Assembly: GCF_024159085.1 (NCBI RefSeq) | Contig: NZ_JAMZDE010000005.1 | Coordinates: 124,001-188,000 of the forward strand | Reading direction: 5' to 3' | Length of the DNA: 64,000 nt | From: Idiomarina rhizosphaerae | GTDB taxonomy: Bacteria; Pseudomonadota; Gammaproteobacteria; Enterobacterales; Alteromonadaceae | Shown: one piece after another, positions 34,271-44,532 of the stretch | How the letters are laid out: every line of letters begins with the position of its first letter | Position numbering within the stretch: the stretch's first letter is position 1 | Translations under genes and position numbers: made by a program | Notes under the pieces: generated by a model | Told to the model about the DNA's origin: nothing | Databases searched by the model: none | What the model saw: the letters and a program-made list of their open reading frames with translations, nothing else

Positions 34271-35541
34271 AACCGCTCTCACTATTATTAGCGTGCTTTT
34301 TATTAACAGCATGTCAGGACTACGAGACAGCTAAGCTCAGCGACATTCCTCCTGATGTAAAGGAAAGCGTTCGTGCAGCGGTAGATAACCAGCATCGTCC
34401 AGGGGTCGTCATTGGTTTGCTAACCCCCAATGGCACCTACTTTTACAGCTATGGCGTAACGCTAGCCGGTGGAGAAGATGTGTTATCAGAACATTCACAG
34501 TTTGCAATTGGCTCGTTGACCAAGCTCTTCACCGCAGAAATGCTAGAGGTACTAGAAAGAAAAGGGGTTGTAACTCAACAGACATCAGTCTCTGAAATTT
34601 GGTCGACAGTTAACGATAAGAGCGATACGCGCCTTATTCACTTGGCTAGTCACACCGCAGCACTGCCAAGAGATTTACCTCAAGAAGCCGTCGCTGAAAA
34701 CAGCGTAGATAAGCTGCTCAATGAACTCTTGCGCAACACGAGTCTACCTGCCGATTATTCGTATTCAAGCGTTGGCATGGCCATCCTCGGCGTATCACTA
34801 GCCAAAGCCTCTGACTCAAGTCTTAAAGATGAGCTGACGAAAGAAGTCATAACTCCGCTCCAGTTAGCCGGCACAGGCTATGAACCCAACGAAAATATTA
34901 TTGCGGCTCGACATCAAACCACTACACCCATCGAATCTTCGGCAGATACACCAGAAGTTGCGTACGGTGCCGGAGGTTTATACTCAACCGCGAAAGACTT
35001 AATGAGCTTTTTGAAAAATGAGATGAAACAGTCAGAGCATTTGGGATGGAAACATTACCAAAATCAGAGTTTTGAAGCTTTTTATCATGGTGGAGACGGC
35101 AATGGTCATCAAGCATTTATTGCCTTTCGCCCAGATAATGGTGTTGGCGTAGTCTTACTTAGCAACTCATCATCTGACGATGAGCTTCAGAATATTGCAC
35201 TTCACTTAATTGATCCGGGCATGGACTTACCAACCTTTGAGCACCGTCCTCACCAACAGTTAACCGCAGAAGCACTTTCGCTGTATGTGGGTAGCTACCG
35301 ACTAAAGGAAGATGACAACAGCAATCAAATCAATTTGAGCCTTGCCAATAACCGCCTCATTTATCACGAGTTCACCCCCGAAGGGAAAACTGTTCGCAAA
35401 ACGCCGCTTTATGCGATTGACAGTAAAACGTTTGAGTTAGCCGATGTACCAGTCACTATTTCGTTTGAGGATGCAGAGAATAAACCTGAGGCAACACTAA
35501 GCTTTGGTGAGCAAGCATTCACAATGGTGCGGGTAGATTAA
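34267..35541 (+). CDS. Serine hydrolase lipoprotein (class C beta-lactamase / PBP4* family)
   Basis: Periplasmic lipoprotein of 424 residues (lipobox LTAC, Cys16). The beta-lactamase-fold active site is present: SLTK (about residue 80, nucleophile Ser and Lys), YSS as the Y-x-N/S tyrosine motif in DYSYSSVGMAIL, and HGGDG as the third motif. About 100 residues follow the catalytic domain and likely form a lipocalin-like C-terminal domain. Such proteins are usually D-amino-acid peptidases or esterases rather than true beta-lactamases. It is cotranslated with the HTH gene and 31 bases before a second, tandem enzyme. Confidence 0.83.
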   Translation: MKPLSLLLACFLLTACQDYETAKLSDIPPDVKESVRAAVDNQHRPGVVIGLLTPNGTYFYSYGVTLAGGEDVLSEHSQFAIGSLTKLFTAEMLEVLERKGVVTQQTSVSEIWSTVNDKSDTRLIHLASHTAALPRDLPQEAVAENSVDKLLNELLRNTSLPADYSYSSVGMAILGVSLAKASDSSLKDELTKEVITPLQLAGTGYEPNENIIAARHQTTTPIESSADTPEVAYGAGGLYSTAKDLMSFLKNEMKQSEHLGWKHYQNQSFEAFYHGGDGNGHQAFIAFRPDNGVGVVLLSNSSSDDELQNIALHLIDPGMDLPTFEHRPHQQLTAEALSLYVGSYRLKEDDNSNQINLSLANNRLIYHEFTPEGKTVRKTPLYAIDSKTFELADVPVTISFEDAENKPEATLSFGEQAFTMVRVD

Positions 35542-35572
35542 GTTTAGTAAAACTAACAATAAGAAATGCATC

Positions 35573-38002
35573 ATGAAAAAATTTACCCTTATTACCCTGC
35601 TTTTTCTTGGGAGTATTGCCAATACGGCGTCTGCGCAAACCGTCCAGTCTATTGAAAGCGAATTATTACCCAACCAGTTTTTGGAAGGGCAGTTGAAAAC
35701 AAAGTCAATTGCAGAAGTGATGCTGCGAGATAATATACCCGGTGTCAGTATGACGTTTATTGATAACGGCAACATAGCCTGGCAACGAACCTATGGCTAC
35801 GCAGACTTAAATAAGTTCTCACCCATCACAACACAGACTGTATTTGCCGGAGCCTCACTCAGTAAGCCGCTGACCACAGTTACGGCAATGCAACTGGTCG
35901 AAGCGGGTAAAGTCAGTCTTGATGACGATATCAATCGTTATTTAACCTCGTGGCAGCTCCCGGCTAATGAGTTCACCGACAGCCAGAAAGTCACACTTCG
36001 GCATCTTATCGGCCACCGCGCCGGTGTCAGTAATCATGTTCCGACACCTTACGCGGTAGATGAAAAAACGCCTACGGTGACTCAGATGCTCGCCGGAGAA
36101 TCGCCATTTACCGGCCCTGAGATTACGCTTTTCACAGCGCCTGGCGAGAATTATCAGTATTCCAACCCGGGTTATACGATAATCCAACAGCTTATCGAAG
36201 ATGTGACAGAAACAAGCTTCGAAGCGGCGGTTCATAATGCGATATTCGATCCACTGGACATGGAAAGTAGTTCTTTCAAGCAGCCTATTCCTGAAAAGCT
36301 TATGGCTCATCGTGCAACCGGCTACAACAAAAACGTGACTCCATACCCTTACCAGCTCTTTCCTTTCAAAGGAGCTGGCGGTGTATGGACGACACCTACT
36401 GACTTAGCCACGTTTACTATGACGCTTATTGATGATTACCACTCCAATGAGAGTCGGTTGATCTCACAGGAAATGGCGGCCGAAATGTTCGCCCGTAATC
36501 CAATTCGGCTTGGATTTAAGAAGCACTATATAGACGGTTCAGACGATATTATCTTTGACCACTGGGGCAGTATTCCAGGCTTCACCAGCTACATGGTTGG
36601 CTCAGTACAGAACCGGCAAGCGCTGGTTATTATGACCAATAGTGATAACGGATTTAACTTGATGGCCGCTATCGCCAGAACTGTCGCACAGCAGTATGAC
36701 TGGGAACCCATTCAACCCAAAGTTTACCAACGATACGACATTGATTCTAAGCAGCTGCCCAGTTTAGCCGGGACATTTGGTAAACCATCGGGCAACGAAG
36801 TACAGCACGTTTTTGCAGTGAAGGGTAAACAATTGCATTTAATCTCGAATGTTGATGGTGGCACCGCTCCGCTCGTTGCCGTCGATAACTATAAATTTAT
36901 CGACCCGGCATCAAATACGACGTTTGAGTTTTTACCCAGCAAAACAGGCGAGGTCAATTGGATTCGGGTTACTCTCGAAAGTGGCTACAATTATGACCAA
37001 CCGAGACAACAAACACTGACAGACTTTATTGAAAAGAGCATGAATGAAGCCAACGTCGAAGGGCTTGCCGTTTCGGTCATTCAGAACGGTGAGATAGCCT
37101 TTAACCAGGGGGTTGGTGTGGCTAACTCGGATACAGGCACTGAAATTACATCGCAAACGCTATTTGAAGCAGCTTCTTTATCCAAGCCGCTTTTTGCTTA
37201 CTTTACGTTGCTTCAGGCTGAGAAGGGAGTGATTGAACTAGACCAACCGCTTTATACCTATTTACCATACCCTGATCTTCCTGATAATGAATGGCATAAG
37301 TTAATCACCGCCCGGATGGTGTTAACTCACACCTCGGGGCTACCTAACTGGCGCTCTGATACCGGAGGCCAGCTATCACTTTTATTCAAGCCAGGAACAA
37401 GCTTTCAATACTCGAGCGAAGGTTATGAATACTTAAGGCAGGTTCTGCAGAAACAACTGAAGGTTGATGATAGTGGATTGCAGGCCTTAATAGACGAACA
37501 AATAGCGAATGAAATTGACGCAGACTTTATGAAGTATGTCTGGGATGAACGCATACCCGAACAAAAGGCGTTTGGACACCGCAATGGAAAACCCACCGAT
37601 AACGACAAGCATGACCACAATTTTGGTGCCTCATACAGCCTAATAACCACGGCTGGCGACTACGCCAAATTTATCACAGATATTTTAGTGCCTGCCACGG
37701 CTGAAAAGCAGAAGGTTGCTGAAGAATTACTCAAGCTTCAGACAGATGTTCCTCAGGAAAAAGGAAAGCTTCATCGAGCTTTAGGCTTCGCTGCCAAACA
37801 AGTTGATGGGCGACTAAAATATTATCACTCAGGAAATAACGGTGATTTTCTTGCTTATGTGGAGTTCGACCCAGCTAGTCGCGACGGTGTCGTTATTTTT
37901 AGCAATTCTGACAAGCTCTTTTCGTCGCATCTGGCCAGAGACATTGTTGAGTATCTGCAAAATAGTAGTAAGGATTATCCAGACGAACCTAAACCAAAGT
38001 AA
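35573..38002 (+). CDS. Exported protein with two tandem serine beta-lactamase-like domains
   Basis: Protein of 809 residues with a signal peptide (1-21, cleavage at ASA-QT). Two class C beta-lactamase-like domains are present. The first has SLSK (about 91), QYSNPGY as the tyrosine motif and HWGSIPG as the third motif; the second, after about residue 480, has SLSK again, QYSSEGYEYL and HSGNNGD. Both active sites look complete, so this is a duplicated enzyme, not an inactive repeat. Between them lies a beta-rich connector. It is last in the DUF2975-HTH operon and ends 5 bases from the convergent J-protein gene. Confidence 0.85.
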   Translation: MKKFTLITLLFLGSIANTASAQTVQSIESELLPNQFLEGQLKTKSIAEVMLRDNIPGVSMTFIDNGNIAWQRTYGYADLNKFSPITTQTVFAGASLSKPLTTVTAMQLVEAGKVSLDDDINRYLTSWQLPANEFTDSQKVTLRHLIGHRAGVSNHVPTPYAVDEKTPTVTQMLAGESPFTGPEITLFTAPGENYQYSNPGYTIIQQLIEDVTETSFEAAVHNAIFDPLDMESSSFKQPIPEKLMAHRATGYNKNVTPYPYQLFPFKGAGGVWTTPTDLATFTMTLIDDYHSNESRLISQEMAAEMFARNPIRLGFKKHYIDGSDDIIFDHWGSIPGFTSYMVGSVQNRQALVIMTNSDNGFNLMAAIARTVAQQYDWEPIQPKVYQRYDIDSKQLPSLAGTFGKPSGNEVQHVFAVKGKQLHLISNVDGGTAPLVAVDNYKFIDPASNTTFEFLPSKTGEVNWIRVTLESGYNYDQPRQQTLTDFIEKSMNEANVEGLAVSVIQNGEIAFNQGVGVANSDTGTEITSQTLFEAASLSKPLFAYFTLLQAEKGVIELDQPLYTYLPYPDLPDNEWHKLITARMVLTHTSGLPNWRSDTGGQLSLLFKPGTSFQYSSEGYEYLRQVLQKQLKVDDSGLQALIDEQIANEIDADFMKYVWDERIPEQKAFGHRNGKPTDNDKHDHNFGASYSLITTAGDYAKFITDILVPATAEKQKVAEELLKLQTDVPQEKGKLHRALGFAAKQVDGRLKYYHSGNNGDFLAYVEFDPASRDGVVIFSNSDKLFSSHLARDIVEYLQNSSKDYPDEPKPK

Positions 38003-38007
38003 AAGTA

Positions 38008-39078
38008 CTACCTCGCATAACGAAAATACTTCAAGCCTCGGCTCAAACAAAGCCCCATTCTTACGCCCAAAAAAGTTCCTATAGGGAAGAAAAAAAGCAA
38101 TAAACATGACGTTGGCCACATAGTGTAGAGAATATACCTATTTTTAATAGTGACTCCTACCAACTGTATAATAAATAAAATAAAAAATGTGCTACTGAAG
38201 GCAATTTCACTAGGTACTTGTTTCTCCATTAAGGTGTTAATTGAAAATAGAAGAACAAGAATTCCTATACCATGAGTAAAATAAGTAATGTTTTTTAGTT
38301 CTCCTAAAGCATCTCTAGCTTCGGAAAACGCTCTCGCTTCGTCAACTCTCTGACTAGCCTTCTCTTTAACCTCACCACCTTTAACTGATTTTATTGCGCT
38401 GATTTCATCAATGTTTTGATCATATTCATCTAACATATTCAGTATTTTTACGGTATCGTCGTCTCCGAAGTAATAACGTAAATTTTGAACTTTTCCTCTC
38501 CAATAAAAAATTGTATCGAGATATCTGACCGTTTCTTCTCTCACCGTTGCATCCGGTAAACTGTATCTCTTTTTATGGCGAGTTAAATTTTGAAAATCAT
38601 TATTTATCGCCAAAATATTCTCAATCACAAAAAGACCTAGCTCTTCGTTAAATTGAGGGTCTAATATGCAATCCGACTTGAAAAGGAACTTCCATTGTGA
38701 AATATCGTTTCGAGTTTTTGTATTTTTCAATACTTCCGTAATTATCCGAGTATAATTCTGATATTCCTGATTTAACTTTTCAGTATAAGCTACAGATCCT
38801 ATTGTTTTTTCTACTTCTTGATTTTCCGTAACCTTGAGAGGCTCATCTACCAGTTTCGAATTGTCGATATAAACTTGTTCTGAATCCCGACTACTTTTAC
38901 TATTTAGCTCATTCTGTTCATGAGCTATACGTAGAGCTTCTTTGTATGCTCTATGTAATACTTGAAACCCTTCAGGATCTATATCAGGTCGACAATTCTT
39001 TAATTGTTTTGCATAAGCATTTTTTATTTCATTTACGCTTAACGTTTGTTGTATAGCTAAAGCTTCCCACACAGACAT
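38008..39078 (-). CDS. Membrane J-domain-like protein, partner of HscC-type Hsp70
   Basis: Protein of 356 residues. The N-terminus is a J-like domain (VWEALAIQQTLSVNEIKNAYAKQLK, then CRPDIDPEGFQVLHRAY), in which the canonical HPD is RPD at residues 30-32. This variant, with the motif RPD..PE.FQ.L..AY, recurs in DnaJ-like proteins encoded next to HscC. The middle is hydrophilic and the C-terminus holds about four hydrophobic segments. The start overlaps the hscC stop (TAATG), so the chaperone and its J partner are translationally coupled. The base composition is clearly more AT-rich than the flanking genes. Confidence 0.8.
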   Translation of the reverse strand: MSVWEALAIQQTLSVNEIKNAYAKQLKNCRPDIDPEGFQVLHRAYKEALRIAHEQNELNSKSSRDSEQVYIDNSKLVDEPLKVTENQEVEKTIGSVAYTEKLNQEYQNYTRIITEVLKNTKTRNDISQWKFLFKSDCILDPQFNEELGLFVIENILAINNDFQNLTRHKKRYSLPDATVREETVRYLDTIFYWRGKVQNLRYYFGDDDTVKILNMLDEYDQNIDEISAIKSVKGGEVKEKASQRVDEARAFSEARDALGELKNITYFTHGIGILVLLFSINTLMEKQVPSEIAFSSTFFILFIIQLVGVTIKNRYILYTMWPTSCLLLFFFPIGTFLGVRMGLCLSRGLKYFRYAR

Positions 39079-40772
39079 TAAAAATGTCCTTCTTTATCAA
39101 GCTCTTCTAAATAGTCGGAAAATTCCTTTTGCGCTCTTTCAATCTGCACTTTGTTTTGCTTTTCCAGAACTCGCTCGAAATTAGAGATTGCCATTGCAAT
39201 TTGATTTCGGACTTCGCCCAAACTTGATGTATACAACCTGTCTCCTTTAGCTATCAGTTGCGCGTTCTTCTGATCGTCTCTCGGGTGAAATTTTAATTTT
39301 TCTAACTTTTTGAGGGAACTTTGTTTTTCAGCATCACTGAGCATACCCGGAGCATTCTCAATAACCTTATTAAAGATTTTTCCTGTAGATTCCACTGTGA
39401 CATCAACAACTAATAAACCATTCATATCATAACTGTAACGAACTCTGACCGATTCAATTCCCGCTTTAGATTTTGGTACGGGCACATTAACAAACCCGAG
39501 AAAAACATTTTTTTCGACTAATCTATTTTCGCCTTGGTAGACTTTTATCATCAAGAATTTTTGATCGTTTTGAGTTGTATATACTCTTCTCTCAATACTG
39601 ACGGGAACGATGGAGTTTCGCTCAATTATAGGTAAAAATTGTCCCGGCTTACCATTTTCATCCACTACTTCTATACCCAGTGTGTAAGGACATACATCTG
39701 TAAGGACAATATCATCCAAAGCCCGGTTTTTTTCGAGCAACCCAGCCTGAATTCCCGCGCCAATACCTACTACAGTATCAGGATCGATATCACAAAAAGG
39801 AAGTCTTCCAAAGATTTTTGCTACCATAGAGCGAAATTGTCGAAGCCTCGTTGCTCCCCCAGCCAAAATAATTTCATCAATTTGTTGAGCGTGCATACCT
39901 GCATCGTTTAAGGCCATCTGAATAGGGGTTCTGACTCTTAATAAAAGAGGGGTGATGGTTGTTGAGAACCACTGTTGGCTAACCTTAAAATCGACGAACT
40001 CATCACCTACTTGAATCTGTAGTGTTTCTCGATCCACTTGGTCAATTCGGTTTTTCAAGGATTCCATTTGCAAGTAAAGGAGATGGTTTTCTTTTGAAGT
40101 TAGTTCTTCTTTTCTTAAATTTAGTTTAACCAAGGCATCGTCAATCATTGCCTGAACAAAGTCTTCTCCTCCTAGGAAGTTATCTCCAGAACTGGCATGG
40201 ACCTCCATAACACCTGAAAAATATTCAAGTATTGAAACATCAAAAGTCCCTCCCCCCATATCAAGAATTAAAAACGTACCCTCTTGGCGTCGATTCAGTC
40301 CATAAGCCATAGCTGCTGCAGTAGGTTCGTTAATTAGGCGTCGAACTCTCACTCCAGCAAGTTCTCCAGCGAGTTTTGTGGCGGCTCGTTGATTTTCGTT
40401 GAAATAGGCAGGAACACTGATTACTGCTTCTGTCACTTTTTCATCAAGATGAGTTTCAGCATCTTCGATCAAACTTCTAATAATAATCGACGAGAGTTCT
40501 GGAGCAGAATATGAGTTAGACGCGATCTTAACTTTATGATCGCTTCCCATAAGACGCTTAAATACAGCAACCGTTTTATCCGGATGGGTCAGCAGCCGTT
40601 CCTTTGCTGTTTGACCAACTATAATCGTCTTATGATCATCTATTCCGACTACAGACGGTGTGAGAAATGAATTTAGGGCATTGGGAATTTTTAACAGTTC
40701 ATTACCTTTCCATGCACAACAGGTACTATTTGTCGTACCAAGATCAATACCGATAATCGCCATAGGGATCAT
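39078..40772 (-). CDS. hscC: Hsp70-family chaperone HscC
   Basis: Hsp70-type ATPase of 564 residues, the size of E. coli HscC (556) rather than DnaK (638). ATPase motifs are present: [10 protein letters not shown] (phosphate 1), [29 protein letters not shown] (phosphate 2) and [13 protein letters not shown]. The substrate domain is short and lacks a long lid. No grpE is nearby. In E. coli HscC works with DjlB/DjlC; here the downstream J-like protein plays that part. The ATG at 40772 has AAGGA only 3 bases upstream; ATG 40763 is the alternative. AT-richness suggests acquisition by transfer. Confidence 0.9.
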   Translation of the reverse strand: MIPMAIIGIDLGTTNSTCCAWKGNELLKIPNALNSFLTPSVVGIDDHKTIIVGQTAKERLLTHPDKTVAVFKRLMGSDHKVKIASNSYSAPELSSIIIRSLIEDAETHLDEKVTEAVISVPAYFNENQRAATKLAGELAGVRVRRLINEPTAAAMAYGLNRRQEGTFLILDMGGGTFDVSILEYFSGVMEVHASSGDNFLGGEDFVQAMIDDALVKLNLRKEELTSKENHLLYLQMESLKNRIDQVDRETLQIQVGDEFVDFKVSQQWFSTTITPLLLRVRTPIQMALNDAGMHAQQIDEIILAGGATRLRQFRSMVAKIFGRLPFCDIDPDTVVGIGAGIQAGLLEKNRALDDIVLTDVCPYTLGIEVVDENGKPGQFLPIIERNSIVPVSIERRVYTTQNDQKFLMIKVYQGENRLVEKNVFLGFVNVPVPKSKAGIESVRVRYSYDMNGLLVVDVTVESTGKIFNKVIENAPGMLSDAEKQSSLKKLEKLKFHPRDDQKNAQLIAKGDRLYTSSLGEVRNQIAMAISNFERVLEKQNKVQIERAQKEFSDYLEELDKEGHF

Positions 40773-40888
40773 TAATCCTTTAATTCTAATTATTCGCTTT
40801 TTAACTATTACTAAGCCAGCATAAACTACTACTGACGCCCTAAACTCCAGTAGACTATTCTTTAATTAAAGCACTTTATAGTCTAACA

Positions 40889-41752
40889 TTACTCAATATT
40901 CTGGATTTGCTCTCTCATCTGCTCAATCAAAACCTTCAATTCCACTGCAGCGGCGGTAATTTCAGAGTTGATAGACTTAGAAGCCAGGGTGTTTGCTTCG
41001 CGGTTGAACTCTTGCATCATAAAGTCCAGGCGGCGTCCGCAGGGGCCACCTTTTTTAAGTATTTTGCGGGCTTCTTCCACGTGAGCGTCTAAGCGGTCGA
41101 GCTCTTCGGCTACGTCGGTTTTCTGCGCCAGCATGACCATTTCCTGTTCAACGCGTTGCGGGTCCAGCTCCACTTTCGCTTCTTCAAAGCGGGTTAGTAA
41201 GCGCTCACGTTGCCATGTCATAACTTCCGGCATGCGCTCACGCACAAAAGCCACCTGCGAGGTCACACCGTCTAAGCGCTCCTGCAGCATTTTATCAATA
41301 GCTGCACCTTCGCTTTTGCGGTTTTCAATAAAGTCATTGGTGGTCTTTTCCAGTGCAGCCAGAACGTCTTTTTGCAGCTCGTCCATATCCTGATCCTGAG
41401 CGGCAACAACGCCGGGCCATTTTAGAACATCAATAGGGTTTAACTGACCCGCGGCGGAATGCTGGCTCACCCACTTGGCGCTGGCAATCACGCTTTTTGC
41501 CAGGTCTTCGTTAATCGACAAGGCACTTTGTTGGGCTTCATCTACCTGCAGGCTCAGCTTGCACTCAACTTTGCCGCGCTGCAGCTTTTTACGAAACTGT
41601 TCACGCAATGAGTTTTCCAGCGAACGGAAAGTTTCCGGCAAGCGGAAGTAGGTTTCCAGATACCGTTGGTTAACGGAACGTATTTCCCAAACTGCGGTGC
41701 CCCAGTCAGCTTTTTGCTCGTAACGAGCATAGCCAGTCATACTTTGAATCAT
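40889..41752 (-). CDS. yicC: YicC-family endoribonuclease
   Basis: Conserved protein of 287 residues matching YicC from end to end: MIQSMTGYARYE at the start, EIRSVNQRYLETYFRLPE, and the C-terminal GPCGRRLDFMMQEFNREANTLASKS. Members are reported endoribonucleases acting in small-RNA and stationary-phase control. ATG 41752 gives the family start; the longer frame from 41803 adds 17 residues. In many gammaproteobacteria yicC lies divergently next to rph; here three genes intervene. Confidence 0.93.
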   Translation of the reverse strand: MIQSMTGYARYEQKADWGTAVWEIRSVNQRYLETYFRLPETFRSLENSLREQFRKKLQRGKVECKLSLQVDEAQQSALSINEDLAKSVIASAKWVSQHSAAGQLNPIDVLKWPGVVAAQDQDMDELQKDVLAALEKTTNDFIENRKSEGAAIDKMLQERLDGVTSQVAFVRERMPEVMTWQRERLLTRFEEAKVELDPQRVEQEMVMLAQKTDVAEELDRLDAHVEEARKILKKGGPCGRRLDFMMQEFNREANTLASKSINSEITAAAVELKVLIEQMREQIQNIE

Positions 41753-41963
41753 GTCGGTTCCTTTGCTGCTAAGCAGCCGTTGCGGATGACGTTGTGATAA
41801 CAATGTGCGCTGATATTACCTGTGATCCCGACCAAGGTGAAGTCAAAGCCTCGATAAATAAAGATGTCACACTTTTAACGGCCAACCTGACTTTATTACT
41901 GAGTACGCAACATTAACCCACACAGTAAACCGCCGTAGCCGGCCACAACAAAGGAAATAAATA

Positions 41964-42860
41964 ATGAAATTCACAATAACCGTTATTTTGTCATTCATAG
42001 TCAATGCCAGTATGAACCCTGCGTTTGCCAATGAAAACTCAGACATTCTTTCAAGTCAGGTGTCAGGTAGCGGGCAGGATGTGTTGCTCATACCCGGTCT
42101 TACCAGCGACACTCGAGTTTGGCAGGATACTGCACATAAACTGAGTGAAAATTATCAGGTTCATCAGCTCAGTATTGCCGGCTTTGGTGATCAGCCACAT
42201 TACCCGCCACTACGGCAGCAATTTACCCAGCCCGTCATGGCTGCCATATCCAACTATCTAACTGACCATACTTCCGGGAATGCGATAATTGTAGGTCATA
42301 GTCTGGGCGGCTTCCTCGGTTACCAGTTAGCCTTAGCCGATAAGCCTGCCATAAGCTGTGTGGTTGCCGTTGATGGCATCCCGTTTTTCTCTGCATTAGT
42401 GACGATGAATCCAGCTTTAACTGCAGACCAAGCCAAACCTCAGGCACAGCAATTACTGTCGGTTTATCAGAAAATGTCTGCAGCAACCATGGCGGATCAA
42501 ACAGCGCAGGGAGTCTCCCGGCACACTGCTTCAACTCAAGGGCAAAAACTTATTGTAGATATGGCTAAATCGTCCGATCCGAAAACGGCAGGGCGTGCTA
42601 TCTATGAGTTGATGACAACAGATTTAAGACCTCAACTAACACAACTGGAGATTCCGGTGTTACAGATGGCAGCAACGGGTGCATTTCCGAAAGAGCAACG
42701 CGCTACCGCTATGACGCATTACCAAAAACAAGTCAGTGGTAGCAACCTGATAACCTTGGTAGAGTTTGAGCAGGCGCGGCATTTTATTATGTGGGACCAG
42801 CCGCAATCCTTTATTCAGCAAACCACCGACTTTATCGAGGAGCGTTGTCATGCACAGTAA
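41964..42860 (+). CDS. Exported alpha/beta hydrolase
   Basis: Periplasmic hydrolase of 298 residues with a signal peptide (1-23, cleavage near AFA-NE). The alpha/beta fold is recognisable: LLIPGLTSDTRVW (oxyanion-loop region), the nucleophile elbow GHSLGG (Ser about 112), and the C-terminal His in FEQARHFIMWDQP. The substrate is unknown; the general type includes esterases and lipases. The last 11 bases overlap the ATG of the ECF sigma gene, so a periplasmic enzyme and a sigma factor are made together, which is unusual. Confidence 0.83.
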   Translation: MKFTITVILSFIVNASMNPAFANENSDILSSQVSGSGQDVLLIPGLTSDTRVWQDTAHKLSENYQVHQLSIAGFGDQPHYPPLRQQFTQPVMAAISNYLTDHTSGNAIIVGHSLGGFLGYQLALADKPAISCVVAVDGIPFFSALVTMNPALTADQAKPQAQQLLSVYQKMSAATMADQTAQGVSRHTASTQGQKLIVDMAKSSDPKTAGRAIYELMTTDLRPQLTQLEIPVLQMAATGAFPKEQRATAMTHYQKQVSGSNLITLVEFEQARHFIMWDQPQSFIQQTTDFIEERCHAQ

Positions 42861-43923
42861 CATCGCTGCGTTAACTCAACACGTCAAACACGCGCAAGCC
42901 GGTGATAAATCAGCTTTTGCTGAAATTATTCAGTGCACACAAAACCTGGTTGCCAGTGTCGCGTTGGCCATTGTTCAGGACGTTAAAGCCAGTGAAGATG
43001 TGGCCCAAGAAGCCTATATACTGGCCTGGCAGAAAATGAACCAGTTGAAACAGGCACAAAGCTTTTTACCCTGGCTTCGACAGACCACTCGCCATTGTGC
43101 TTATCAATGGCTTGAGAAGGAAAAACACAATCACCGTCAACGCCAAAAACCTCTCGACAAAGAGCTGGAACAACTCATAGCAACTGAACAGCCAGATGAG
43201 GACTTTACACAGCAGCAGCGGAACCAAATTATTGCACAAGCACTCACTCGCCTGCCCGATGACAGCCGCGATATTGTGCTGCTGTACTACCGAGAGCAAC
43301 AGTCCAGTGAGCACGTTGCTGAACTGTTGGGTGTTGACGCTGCAACGGTGCGTAAACGTTTGTCCCGCGCCCGCAAAATGCTTGCGGCGGACTTACTGAG
43401 TCGAGTCGGAAAAGCCGCCTTACTCAGTGCTCCGTCTCTCAGCGTCACCACGATACTCAGCTCGACACTAACATTTGGCAGTCCACCGGCAGCAGCGGCT
43501 GGCTTATCCGCTTCCGGTGCACTCGGTAGCGGAATCAAGTGGATCACCTTTTTGGGTATTGCAGCCATTGGTATTTTTGCAGCCTTAGCCGGCTTGTTTA
43601 TCGGCTCCCGTCAGGCACAGAAGTACGCCGAAACACAGCAAGCCAAGAAGCATCTGGTCCGTTTAAGAAATCGGGCAGCAATATTTTTGGTGGTTATAGG
43701 CGGTTTGTTTTTTGCTAGTTATGAGTTGGACCCCGGCTGGGTTCTGCCACTTACCACCTACAGTCTGTTGGTAGCCGGCATCATGTACTATCAGGTTCAG
43801 GTGCAACGCCACGTTAATACGCCAAAGTCCAAACGTTGGGGGTGTTATTTAGGCGTTATTCTGGGGTTTGGCGGCGGCGGCATATCCTTCATTGCCGGCT
43901 TGATCATGAGTGGCCGACTGTAG
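42850..43923 (+). CDS. ECF-type sigma factor fused to a four-helix membrane domain
   Basis: Protein of 357 residues. Residues about 1-190 are an ECF sigma factor: region 2 (AFAEIIQCTQNLVASVALAI, VAQEAYILAWQKMNQL) and region 4 (LPDDSRDIVLLYY, HVAELLGVDAATVRKRLSRARKML). The rest is hydrophobic with about four membrane segments (roughly 225-250, 268-286, 291-312, 325-350), joined by a Ser/Ala/Gly-rich stretch. No separate anti-sigma gene follows, so the membrane part may tether or sequester the sigma domain. ATG 42850 overlaps the upstream hydrolase; the frame upstream of it is antisense-free but non-homologous. Confidence 0.82.
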   Translation: MHSNIAALTQHVKHAQAGDKSAFAEIIQCTQNLVASVALAIVQDVKASEDVAQEAYILAWQKMNQLKQAQSFLPWLRQTTRHCAYQWLEKEKHNHRQRQKPLDKELEQLIATEQPDEDFTQQQRNQIIAQALTRLPDDSRDIVLLYYREQQSSEHVAELLGVDAATVRKRLSRARKMLAADLLSRVGKAALLSAPSLSVTTILSSTLTFGSPPAAAAGLSASGALGSGIKWITFLGIAAIGIFAALAGLFIGSRQAQKYAETQQAKKHLVRLRNRAAIFLVVIGGLFFASYELDPGWVLPLTTYSLLVAGIMYYQVQVQRHVNTPKSKRWGCYLGVILGFGGGGISFIAGLIMSGRL

Positions 43924-43929
43924 TCGGCC
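43912..43929. terminator. Palindrome at the end of the ECF gene
   Basis: GGCCGACT-GT-AGTCGGCC spans the ECF stop codon, between this gene and the convergent smrA. The following T-rich stretch is short, so intrinsic termination is only possible. Confidence 0.4.
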
Positions 43930-43944
43930 TCAGATTATTCTGGC

Positions 43945-44532
43945 TTACCGCTTAGCGTGCTTTTCACGGTTCTTTTGTTTCTGTTCGGCGTTCTTTTTCA
44001 TCATTATGTAGGCTGCGCCGCGGCCACCATGGGGTCGCTGTGCGCTATGAAACGCCAGTACCGGCGCCAGCTCGCGCAGCCATTTATTCACGTAACTTTT
44101 AATCAGTGCCGGGTGCGGTTTACTGTGCTTACCCTGACCGTGAATAATCAACGCCGTACGCACACCCGCTTTATGGCAATCTTGCACAAAATTGAACAGT
44201 GCTGTGCGCGCTTCTACCAGCGTATGGTGGTGCAGGTTCAGACTGGCTTCCATGGTATAACGACCTTGTTTCAAACGTTTATAAACACCGGCCTGAACAC
44301 CGTCGCGATGAAATTCAATAATGTCGTCCGGCTCGACCAAATCCACATACTCGGTCGATAAAAAGTTTTCGTTTTCAGCCTCTTCCGCCTCCGCAGCGCG
44401 GCGACGCTCTTTTTGTGCCAGCGTGGGTTCAAAAGCCTGCTTAATATCGGCAACTTCTTCACCGGCCAAGGGTGTTACGTCAGTCATTTCCTGACGAAAC
44501 AGCTCAAATTCTTCATCATCTGAACGCGACAT
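43945..44532 (-). CDS. smrA: Smr-domain DNA endonuclease SmrA
   Basis: Protein of 195 residues with a charged N-terminal half and a C-terminal Smr domain: LNLHHHTLVEAR (the LDLHG equivalent), LIIHGQGKHSKP and the end GGRGAAYIMMKK. E. coli SmrA (YdaL) has the same size and layout and nicking endonuclease activity. A Lys/Arg-rich tail closes the protein. The gene is convergent to the ECF sigma gene and divergent from rph across 137 bases. Confidence 0.88.
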   Translation of the reverse strand: MSRSDDEEFELFRQEMTDVTPLAGEEVADIKQAFEPTLAQKERRRAAEAEEAENENFLSTEYVDLVEPDDIIEFHRDGVQAGVYKRLKQGRYTMEASLNLHHHTLVEARTALFNFVQDCHKAGVRTALIIHGQGKHSKPHPALIKSYVNKWLRELAPVLAFHSAQRPHGGRGAAYIMMKKNAEQKQKNREKHAKR

